Shown: one piece after another, positions 1-6,224 of the stretch
Layout of the letters: every line of letters begins with the position of its first letter
Position numbering within the stretch: position 1 is the stretch's first letter
DNA from: Candidatus Sumerlaeota bacterium
GTDB taxonomy: Bacteria > Sumerlaeota > Sumerlaeia > MWCT01
DNA length: 6,224 nucleotides
Assembly (NCBI GenBank): GCA_026398545.1
Contig: JAPLSR010000052.1
Coordinates: forward strand, 1-6,224
Direction: 5' to 3'
Made by a program: the position numbers and the translations under genes
The notes under the pieces: generated by a model
What the model was told of the DNA's origin: nothing
Database searches by the model: none
What the model saw: the letters and a program-made list of their open reading frames with translations, nothing else

Positions 1-1979
1 GTGCCCTGCAGAAATAATGCCTCACGTCCCAGATTGGAGGATGGGTCATATTCCATCATGGCGGCAAGGACACTGTTTGAGGCTTCATAATCCTTTTTCG
101 CGCGGAGGAGTTTTGCCTCAAGAAGCATGGAATGTCCGCCAAGTTTCTCCGTGGGAAATTTATGCCGCCACTCCGCAATGGCATCTCCCGCCTCTTTCAA
201 GTTGCCTGCGCGCAGATGGGATTCCACCGTCAGGGCGTAGGAACTTTTGTAGAAATCGGCAGGTTGATTTTTCTCCTTAATGCTCAGTTTTCCCACATTT
301 TCAAAAAAGACGCGCGCCCGCCTCAGGTCGCCTAAGGCAAGATAGGCGTCCCCCATGGCGGTGTAAAGTTCCACCTGCCTGTCATCATTCAGAGAAGATT
401 CACGCTCGAAAATGGGCTGGAGCGTCTCAATTGCCTTTCTGGGGCTCTTCAATTTCTCCATCTCGATACGTGCCAGATAAAGCCGCAGGGGGATGGTAAG
501 CATAAAGGTGTTATCCTTTGGTTTCATGTCGAGACGGCTTTGCAAAAATGTCTCGGCATCCTGCGGTTTGGACATCTTTTCCGCAAGAATCCTCGCATAC
601 AGTTTGAGCATTTCCGCCTCTGCCGGCGTGGAGATTTCACCGGCTTTCTGAATGCGGTCGCTCAGCGGTTTGAGAAGTCCCTCAAAGCGGCTCTCGCTCA
701 AGAGGAGCACTGCCGCAGGGAGAAAATCCTCATCAGAAAGGGCATCCAGCGGATAAGTTTTCAACCACTGGACGAAGCGTCCCTGAAGGATGAAGGGGTC
801 GGCATTTGTCAGATAGGTATTGGGCTGAACCAAGAGGGGCTGTTCCGCGCTGAATGTCCGCCCGTCCTTCATGATGTAATTCAGGCGAACGATACGCCTG
901 CCTGCCCCAAGATAAAGATGGGAGGGATTGTCCTCATTTGCGCTGATATTATCGCCGAAATCCCAGCGGCGCTTTGCCAGGTCAGGCGCCGGCAATGGGG
1001 TGACATCCCTGAAGCCATAAAGGACATATTTGTATCCTTCAAATTCAAGGGTGTCGAACTGTTCAATTGCAAAGTCCGGCGCAATTGCTCCGCCCCGGAT
1101 TTCATAGCGGGTGCACGTGGCGAGGAGGACAGGGACAAAGCAATCTCTCACCATGAGGGAGATTTGTTCATCGCCGGGGGGCTGCCATCCCGCAACACAG
1201 GCTGTCTGATCGCCGCCCTGCAGGTGGTAATAGGATAATTTGTGAATACCCGCCTTCAGGTCAATGTTACCGCTGTGCTGACCATAGACGCCGCCATAGG
1301 CATCGTGCCAGCCGGGCCACCCGGCAATAAGTTTGTCATTGATGAGGAGAAAAGAGGCGTCATCCGAGGCGGTGCAGAAGCGGTATTTGCCATCGCGCGG
1401 CGCACGGAACCATGCGACATAACGGCTGACAAAATCTACAGATGGTCCAAAGGGATTGAAGCCATCGAAGATATTCTGTCGGTATCCCGCACCTAAGGGA
1501 TAATCACGGCTGTTTTGAAAAATCCGCTGCATCTGTTTCCAGTTATGCGCGCCCTCACCCCATTTCTGGTATGTGGTGAGAAAGATGCCCGCCATCGGCT
1601 TCCAGGAATAAGAAGGTCTCGGTGCGGTTTTATTACCGTAATAAAGATAGAAGGTATTCTCACCCTTCAGGCAGCGGAAGGCGATGATGCAATAAAGGTC
1701 GGGATGGTAAAACATTACCTGGCTTGGCACTTCCGAACCCTTTGCATCAAGGATGCGGACATCGCGGGCTTCAGGCGCAAGGCGTCCATAATCGAAGAAC
1801 TGAAAGTATGCAACATCTGTGGGGACAGAGGCGGGTGAGGCATCCGGCACAGAGAGTCTCCTGCGGCACGTCCATTTCTCATTCCACCACGCCTCATTGG
1901 CAAAAAGACAAGGCAAATGCAAATAATCTGCAACGCAAAAGGCAATGAAAAGAAGAAACACCAATAAACGGCGCGACAT
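1..1979 (-). CDS. Exported DUF2341-PA14-PKD-TPR multidomain protein (3' end outside window)
   Basis: One frame stays open for 659 codons from the ATG at 1979 to the left edge, so the C-terminus is missing. Residues 1-27 look like a signal peptide: RR near the start, a hydrophobic run LLVFLLFIAFCVA, and possible cleavage after LFA (27). Residues 29-119 resemble DUF2341: an AWWNEKW...RRRLSV opening, DVRILDAKG (73-81) and the hallmark TFYLYYGN (109-116). Residues about 174-269 resemble PA14: FNPFG, DGKYRF, then ASDDASFLLIND, WPGWH, and AGWQPPG at the end. Residues about 297-385 resemble a PKD domain with WDFGD (339-343), NPSH and a repeated-beta pattern. From about 400 it is helical, with four TPR-like units at about 495-528, 534-567, 577-610 and 614-647; the second (MGDAYLALGDLRRAR) is clearest. 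The start is supported by GGAG six bases upstream. It probably acts in the periplasm or on the cell surface, in binding or assembly; no catalytic motif was seen. It lies 45 bases behind an Agl23-like gene. Domain calls are by eye, and the function is unknown. Confidence 0.88.
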   Translation of the reverse strand, partial: MSRRLLVFLLFIAFCVADYLHLPCLFANEAWWNEKWTCRRRLSVPDASPASVPTDVAYFQFFDYGRLAPEARDVRILDAKGSEVPSQVMFYHPDLYCIIAFRCLKGENTFYLYYGNKTAPRPSYSWKPMAGIFLTTYQKWGEGAHNWKQMQRIFQNSRDYPLGAGYRQNIFDGFNPFGPSVDFVSRYVAWFRAPRDGKYRFCTASDDASFLLINDKLIAGWPGWHDAYGGVYGQHSGNIDLKAGIHKLSYYHLQGGDQTACVAGWQPPGDEQISLMVRDCFVPVLLATCTRYEIRGGAIAPDFAIEQFDTLEFEGYKYVLYGFRDVTPLPAPDLAKRRWDFGDNISANEDNPSHLYLGAGRRIVRLNYIMKDGRTFSAEQPLLVQPNTYLTNADPFILQGRFVQWLKTYPLDALSDEDFLPAAVLLLSESRFEGLLKPLSDRIQKAGEISTPAEAEMLKLYARILAEKMSKPQDAETFLQSRLDMKPKDNTFMLTIPLRLYLARIEMEKLKSPRKAIETLQPIFERESSLNDDRQVELYTAMGDAYLALGDLRRARVFFENVGKLSIKEKNQPADFYKSSYALTVESHLRAGNLKEAGDAIAEWRHKFPTEKLGGHSMLLEAKLLRAKKDYEASNSVLAAMMEYDPSSNLGREALFLQG

Positions 1980-1985
1980 TATTTA

Positions 1986-1989
1986 CTCC
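1986..1989 (-). promoter_or_regulatory. Shine-Dalgarno GGAG of the exported multidomain gene
   Basis: On the minus strand GGAG is followed by the six-base spacer TAAATA and then ATG at 1979. This spacing is close to ideal and fixes the start of the exported protein, placing the signal peptide directly at the N-terminus. It sits in the 45-base gap after the Agl23-like gene, which shows no hairpin that could terminate transcription. Confidence 0.7.
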
Positions 1990-2024
1990 ATATTATAACA
2001 CTATCAGAAATCAGGGGGCTGTTG

Positions 2025-4367
2025 TCAATAAGGGATATTTTTCCGTACACAGAAGGCAATTTCCATGGCGCTCATGCTGGGCCAACGGGCGTCATGCGCC
2101 TCAAATGGGATGCGGTAGAGCATGTAATTCCAGATTTTCATCCACTCCTCTTTTGAGTTCTTGATGTCTTTTCCGTAGGGTCTGTCCCTCGTATATTGCA
2201 CCGGTATCAGCGGCTTCCAGATGTCAAAGAGACGTCTAAAATCGAGGAGCGACGGCACCCACCACTGGATTGCCTTGTATTTTGTAATACGGTAATTCTC
2301 CTTTATATTTTTTGACTTTTCAGCGAGGGCATGATCCAGAATAATAATCGGGGCATTCGTCGTATCAAGATTGTCATACTCTGTGTAATCATAATGGCGC
2401 AGATACCAGCGCATGGGCCAGACGGGCCAATCGCCTTTTAATAATATCTTTGTCTTCTCCTTTGTGCCAAGGAGGAAGGCAATACGCTCCGCCTCAGCGG
2501 CTATCTTTGGAATATCCATCGGCGCATGGGAATATATCATACGCTCGGCAATATTGGAGTGGTTTATGAATGAGACAACTATCGAACTCTTCAGGTTCCA
2601 GAGGGTGAAAAGGGCAAAAAGGATATAGACGCCACAGCGGGCGATTGCCGTCTTTTTGAAAAAGTCCGACTGCCAGAGCTTCTGGATATACACGGCGGAG
2701 AGCAAAAGGAGCGGCAGGGCGATATGGACGCCTATCCACGGCACCTTTTCCCCTGCGTAGGAATACCCGAGGAAACTCCCCATAGACCAGTAAACGAGCA
2801 GTGCGTAAAATCGCTCCTTTTTCCAGAAATGAAGAACTGTAAGGAGAGTGCCGAAGAATGCAACCGTAACAAATATGAAAAAGTGAAAAATGCTTTTCAT
2901 GTGCACCGTTTTATCTATCTTTACCCATGCGGTTGCGCTCAGTGGATTGCCTGCAAAATGCAGGGCAATCAGAATCCAGAGCACAATATATGCAGGGATG
3001 ACAAAGCGTCGCACTCTCTTATATTTCCAGAGACTCGCAAGGGCGCCTCCGAGGACAAGCAGGAGGGCGGGGAGCTCATAAATGGCAAGGAGGGTGAGAT
3101 AAAAATGAAACGGTCCGCTGATGCGTTGCTCCTTGTGCTGTTCCCCCCAGTATTCAAACGTCCGTTTATAAAGACTTAAGGCGGGCTCTGGATGCCTGAA
3201 CCATCCTGTAAATAGACAGAGGTAAATAATGCAGGATATGAGAAGACCGCTCAGGAGATACCAGTAGTTTTCCCCGAGGATTATAAAGAATCGCCGCAGG
3301 AGTTTCTCATCGCCCCATCCCCTCCTGATGGCGACATTCAATAATGTCAGGAGGACATACTGGCTGATAAGAAGCGGGGCAATGATTTTCAGTCCCCAAT
3401 TAAATTTTACAAGACCGGAAAAGAGGTCAACGTATAAAATCCAGTAAAAATAGGTCAGGGCAAGGGCGGGTATGAGCAAACGCGCAGAGAAGAAAGGTCC
3501 TTGCGCCGCATATCGGGGTTCCTCACGCACGATTATATTATAATATTTCCTGAATGCGAGGGCAAAATAAACCAAAATTGCGCCAAAGCCAAGAACCTTT
3601 AAGTCATAATAGTTTGTGAATTGCCCCATCATGTAAGATGCCATGCCGCCCAGGAGGCAGATAAGATGGAGGGCGTCCAATCCCTGAGAGGGGCGCTGGG
3701 GCAAATTAGCCGCAGGTGCGGGCTTTTTATTCTGCTCTGGTTCAGCATGGGCGAATCCCTTGACCACATCCACCACAAAAAGTAGCGCGGCAAAGGTGAA
3801 GATGGTGAAAAAGAATATCATCTGGTTTTCCTTGATGCAGATGAGCATCATGGAGCAGATGATGGCAAAGACGAGATTCTTTCCGCCCCCCTCGCGAAAA
3901 AATCTCCAGTAAAAATATAAAACCATCAGGGAAAAGAAGGCAAAGGGAACATCATTGCGGCAGAAACGGGCATAGAACATTAAAAATGGGGAGAGCGCAC
4001 AGAGCGCCAGCGCAGACACAAGCCCCACATCGCCGAACCGGCGGCGGAAGCCGAAAAGCACGAAAAGGAGCAGAATCCCGCAAATCGCGGGGAAAAGTCG
4101 CGTTGTGTATGTGGAATCTCCTAAAAGTAAAAACATCAGGGCATTCATGTTCTCCAATGTGGGGCCGTGAAGAATCGGCATATACACAAAATCACCGCGG
4201 TCATAGAAAAGCCAGCTGTAATAGGCAAACATGTCCTCATCATGCATCATTGCCTTCACCTGGAGATTGTAAAGGCGCGTAAAGAAGACAAAGGCAAAGA
4301 TGACCAGTATAAAAATCGTCCGGAGATTCAACTTGAGCACAAATCCCTTTTCATTTTCGCTGACCAT
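2025..4367 (-). CDS. Agl23-like (TIGR03663) polytopic membrane protein, putative GT-C glycosyltransferase
   Basis: A complete protein of 780 residues from ATG 4367. It has about 16-18 hydrophobic segments over residues 15-600 and then a soluble C-terminal domain (about 602-780) that should lie outside the membrane. It carries the few residues described as near-invariant in TIGR03663: an acidic DE pair in HDED (42-45), HGP (67-69) and nearby arginines (R90, R134 or R137 in YARFCRNDVPF). The acidic pair follows the first membrane segment, where GT-C enzymes place catalytic acids. Other family-like motifs are GEKVPW (539-544) and WPVWPMRWYLR (647-657). A charged, proline- and alanine-rich loop (about 203-226) is probably cytoplasmic. 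Known of the family: it usually co-occurs with DUF2298/YYY proteins and its N-terminus resembles the PMT mannosyltransferases; archaeal Agl23 is tied to N-glycosylation as a flippase-associated protein. Inferred: lipid-linked sugar transfer, or handling of lipid-linked glycans, at the outer face of the membrane; donor and acceptor are unknown. A TTG at 4379 is an alternative start adding four residues, but ATG 4367 has the better-spaced GAGG. Confidence 0.88.
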   Translation of the reverse strand: MVSENEKGFVLKLNLRTIFILVIFAFVFFTRLYNLQVKAMMHDEDMFAYYSWLFYDRGDFVYMPILHGPTLENMNALMFLLLGDSTYTTRLFPAICGILLLFVLFGFRRRFGDVGLVSALALCALSPFLMFYARFCRNDVPFAFFSLMVLYFYWRFFREGGGKNLVFAIICSMMLICIKENQMIFFFTIFTFAALLFVVDVVKGFAHAEPEQNKKPAPAANLPQRPSQGLDALHLICLLGGMASYMMGQFTNYYDLKVLGFGAILVYFALAFRKYYNIIVREEPRYAAQGPFFSARLLIPALALTYFYWILYVDLFSGLVKFNWGLKIIAPLLISQYVLLTLLNVAIRRGWGDEKLLRRFFIILGENYWYLLSGLLISCIIYLCLFTGWFRHPEPALSLYKRTFEYWGEQHKEQRISGPFHFYLTLLAIYELPALLLVLGGALASLWKYKRVRRFVIPAYIVLWILIALHFAGNPLSATAWVKIDKTVHMKSIFHFFIFVTVAFFGTLLTVLHFWKKERFYALLVYWSMGSFLGYSYAGEKVPWIGVHIALPLLLLSAVYIQKLWQSDFFKKTAIARCGVYILFALFTLWNLKSSIVVSFINHSNIAERMIYSHAPMDIPKIAAEAERIAFLLGTKEKTKILLKGDWPVWPMRWYLRHYDYTEYDNLDTTNAPIIILDHALAEKSKNIKENYRITKYKAIQWWVPSLLDFRRLFDIWKPLIPVQYTRDRPYGKDIKNSKEEWMKIWNYMLYRIPFEAHDARWPSMSAMEIAFCVRKNIPY

Positions 4368-4373
4368 ATATAA

Positions 4374-4377
4374 CCTC
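4374..4377 (-). promoter_or_regulatory. Shine-Dalgarno GAGG choosing ATG 4367 for the Agl23-like gene
   Basis: On the minus strand GAGG is followed by the six-base spacer TTATAT and then ATG at 4367. The competing in-frame TTG at 4379 has an AAGGA only four bases away that overlaps the end of the upstream stop codon, and TTG is a weaker start codon. The ATG is therefore preferred, leaving a 20-base gap to the stop of the upstream DUF2298 gene. Such close packing supports a shared transcript. Confidence 0.6.
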
Positions 4378-4387
4378 AAATCATCCT

Positions 4388-6224
4388 TCAGTCCTGCGGG
4401 ACATAATAAAGGACACTCGCCCCTTCAGTGGCGACCGGTTTTAGAAACTCGCCGAATTTTCCCAATTGCTCAGGCTTATATTTCGCCTTTTCAAGGGCGC
4501 CGACCATCACATATCTGACATCATATTTTTTAAGCAGTTCCCGGCAACGCTCAATATTTGCGCTGGTATAGATTTCATTGGCATCGGTCTCGCGAGGACC
4601 TGTCACCTTGTATATCTCATCGCCGCGGTGCTGGGCAACATGATGAGACCAGCCCACAAGGGTTGGAAGACCGGTCATGGAGGATACACGCGCAAATGGT
4701 CCATAACACCCGCCAATGGTCTCAAGTATGACAGGACGCCCTTTGACATTCTTCCTTATCCATTCAATAATGGCGGCATCATCCTTGAAAGAGATGCCCG
4801 TCTTCTTCATTCCTCCGAAGTCAACCGAATATGTCTTGTCCCCGTGCATATAGGCAGTGGCATCGAGGGTTCGCGTTTGTGTGACCCGTTTGCTCATATC
4901 CAACGCCGTTGAGAAAAAGTAGCCAGTCCGCACACATGTCGCCTGGATGGGATACAGCATCCCGACAGCGATGGCGGAGGCGAGGAAGAGTGAGAGGCGG
5001 ACAAACCTGTTCCAGCGGCGAGTCTCAAGGGCAATGCGGAACATGCGTGAGAATGAATATGTTGCCCCGAGGGCAAGAAATGCCCAGAGGGGATAATAAA
5101 TCTTAAACAAGGTGTTGTAACGTTCAAGAAGTCCAACATAGCGGTCATCAATAAAGAAGACCTCCACAAATAGTGTGAAGAATGCCACCGTGATGCCAAG
5201 CAGGAGAAAATAGTTTGTCCGGCGTCCAAGGCGCCCATTCACAAGGAGCGCCGCAGAGATGATGAGCCAGATAAGCGTAAGTCCCGGCAGCCAGTAATGA
5301 TATGCATTCAGCGAGAAAATCAGCAAAAAAACAATCAGCAAAATCAAGAGTCCGCGGATGCCCAACTCCGCCTTGCTCAAATACCGGCGGATAAGTCCTC
5401 CCAGATATAAAATCAGCGGAAAGAGGAAAAGACCAAAAAGCACAAAATAGTCCGACAGGTCGGTGCGCAGGTTTGGCGGCAATGGCATGATTACAAGTTT
5501 CAGTTTTTCAAATTTCAGCGGGAAATAGGTGGCAACCATTATATCATTTTTGAGGGGCGCTGTGAAAAACAATTTGAACAGGATAAACATCACAATTGCA
5601 GTTATGCCAAGTCCCACGACCACGAGAGCGCCGGAGATGAAGCCCCTGAGTGTCGTTCCCCACCAGCGCAAAGTCGCACAGAAAAGAATTGTCGCGGTGA
5701 AAAAGCCAAGCACAATCGCATCCCAGGAATTTGTGGCAAACGCCCCGCCGAGAACCATGGCGAAAAATAAAAGCGTCGGCGCATAATATTTCAAGGCATC
5801 CCTCGCCGAAATTGTTTTCCGCCCCATGCGAAAAACCAGACTCATCGCCGTGCCGAGGGCAAGCAGGACGATGGGCAGGGAGGAGTGATGGGGATGCAGG
5901 TCTCCTAAAATGGCGGAAAAATAAGGGAACTCTGTCACGGTGTTGTCCATGACGCGGGAGGAGCGCCAGAAATCCACCGACCAGAAAATCTCGCGGGAAT
6001 ATCCTCCAAGGACCCTCCAAACCGTCCAGGTTGGCGGCACATGAGTGAACCAGTAACCCATGCGCTCAAAGACCTGTTGCAGTGGGTCTATATTGCCAAA
6101 TAGCGCAACCATGAAGGCGGCCAGCAGACCCCACCTGAGCCGGCGCGTCAGATTGAATCCAAGCGCAAATGCGCCAACAAATGTCAGGGCGAAGATGGTA
6201 GCCAGACCAAGGTTAAAGGCATAC
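4388..6224 (-). CDS. DUF2298 / YYY-family (TIGR03662) polytopic membrane protein, N-terminus outside window
   Basis: The frame is open from the right edge (first whole codon at 6223) to TGA at 4390-4388, giving 611 visible residues. An internal ATG at 6112 is not the start, because hydrophobic in-frame coding continues upstream of it. Visible-residue numbering: about 12 membrane segments lie within 5-430, followed by a soluble C-terminal domain (about 430-611). Family-like motifs are FWRSSRV (85-91), EFPYFS (98-103) and GDLHPH (107-112) in one loop, RYNTLFKIYY (368-377), SSMTGLPTLVGWSHH (514-528), HRGD (532-535), IYTS (551-554) and YVMVGALEKAKY (571-582). The YYYxG motif that names the family is expected in the missing N-terminus and is not seen. 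TIGR03662 proteins are proposed to act in glycosylation and often neighbour TIGR03663 proteins, as here, 20 bases upstream. The visible part shows one copy of the region; whether this is the single-copy class or the longer TPR-bearing two-copy class cannot be told. Donor sugar and acceptor are unknown. Confidence 0.88.
   Translation of the reverse strand, partial: YAFNLGLATIFALTFVGAFALGFNLTRRLRWGLLAAFMVALFGNIDPLQQVFERMGYWFTHVPPTWTVWRVLGGYSREIFWSVDFWRSSRVMDNTVTEFPYFSAILGDLHPHHSSLPIVLLALGTAMSLVFRMGRKTISARDALKYYAPTLLFFAMVLGGAFATNSWDAIVLGFFTATILFCATLRWWGTTLRGFISGALVVVGLGITAIVMFILFKLFFTAPLKNDIMVATYFPLKFEKLKLVIMPLPPNLRTDLSDYFVLFGLFLFPLILYLGGLIRRYLSKAELGIRGLLILLIVFLLIFSLNAYHYWLPGLTLIWLIISAALLVNGRLGRRTNYFLLLGITVAFFTLFVEVFFIDDRYVGLLERYNTLFKIYYPLWAFLALGATYSFSRMFRIALETRRWNRFVRLSLFLASAIAVGMLYPIQATCVRTGYFFSTALDMSKRVTQTRTLDATAYMHGDKTYSVDFGGMKKTGISFKDDAAIIEWIRKNVKGRPVILETIGGCYGPFARVSSMTGLPTLVGWSHHVAQHRGDEIYKVTGPRETDANEIYTSANIERCRELLKKYDVRYVMVGALEKAKYKPEQLGKFGEFLKPVATEGASVLYYVPQD

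Noticed and set aside
540..1838. A run of plus-strand open frames (540-1238, 1242-1496, 1515-1838), all in one frame, which could look like a long antisense gene
   Set aside because: They lie codon-on-codon opposite the exported multidomain gene. In that register antisense stops arise only from sense TTA, CTA or TCA codons, which are uncommon in that gene, so long open antisense frames are expected. Their translations show no recognisable domains, whereas the minus strand carries signal peptide, PA14, PKD and TPR patterns.
1907..1979. Possible lipoprotein signal with Cys24 as lipidation site
   Set aside because: The residues before it (HLP) do not fit a lipobox, which needs a small residue at -1 and usually Leu at -3. 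Ordinary signal peptidase cleavage after LFA (residue 27) is more plausible.
1980..2024. Possible terminator between the Agl23-like gene and the exported protein gene
   Set aside because: The gap contains a short C-run and a small direct repeat (CTGAT twice) but no inverted repeat followed by a T-run, so read-through is more likely.
1992..2028. Promoter-like sequence on the minus strand: a TGTTATAAT extended -10 (1992-2000) and TTGACA (2023-2028) overlapping the upstream stop codon
   Set aside because: The two boxes are 25 bases apart, too far for a standard sigma-70 promoter. A start about seven bases after the -10 would fall near 1985, just past the GGAG at 1986-1989, so the transcript would lose its Shine-Dalgarno. 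The extended -10 alone might still work weakly, but I do not annotate it.
2724..3179. Plus-strand open frame of 151 codons
   Set aside because: It is codon-aligned antisense to membrane segments of the Agl23-like gene, has no recognisable motif, and lies within a gene with clear family signatures.
4466..4912. Plus-strand open frame of 148 codons
   Set aside because: It is codon-aligned antisense to the C-terminal domain of the DUF2298 protein, whose motifs are well conserved on the minus strand. It is an artefact of codon bias.
5544..6020. Minus-strand open frame of 158 codons
   Set aside because: It overlaps the DUF2298 gene on the same strand in another frame. Its histidine-, arginine- and proline-rich translation looks like an out-of-frame reading and has no family pattern.

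Overview
The window is a compact, single-strand stretch of a bacterial chromosome. Three genes lie head to tail on the minus strand and fill almost all of it, and I support no gene on the plus strand. In transcription order (right to left) they are: (1) the 3'-terminal 611 codons of a DUF2298 / 'YYY' family polytopic membrane protein, running in from the right edge; (2) a complete polytopic membrane protein of the TIGR03663 / Agl23-like family, a GT-C-type glycosyltransferase relative; (3) an exported multidomain protein whose 659 visible codons run off the left edge without a stop. Its layout is signal peptide, DUF2341-like, PA14-like, PKD-like, then TPR-type helical repeats. The gaps are about 20 and 45 bases. 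Both downstream genes have a good Shine-Dalgarno, and neither gap holds a visible terminator hairpin, so co-transcription is likely.

Genes 1 and 2 form a known genomic pair. The TIGR03662 (DUF2298) and TIGR03663 families are sporadic, tend to occur in the same genomes, are often neighbours, and have been proposed to act in glycosylation. Both proteins here keep the family signature residues. Gene 3 is the less expected part. It is an envelope protein built from carbohydrate- or protein-binding modules plus TPRs, and it follows directly behind the pair. My working inference is that the three form a cell-envelope glycan or glycoprotein module: two membrane enzymes build or transfer a sugar on the outer face of the cytoplasmic membrane, and the exported protein is a client, acceptor or scaffold. 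The sequence does not prove this.

Organism: bacterial signals (GGAG and GAGG Shine-Dalgarno sites, a classical signal peptide) together with the DUF2341-PA14-PKD-TPR architecture suggest a member of the Planctomycetota/Verrucomicrobiota/Lentisphaerota group or a neighbouring uncultured phylum. This rests on remembered architecture, not on a search. No RNA genes, insertion sequences, CRISPR arrays or notable repeats were seen, and no gene-free stretch exceeds 45 bases.
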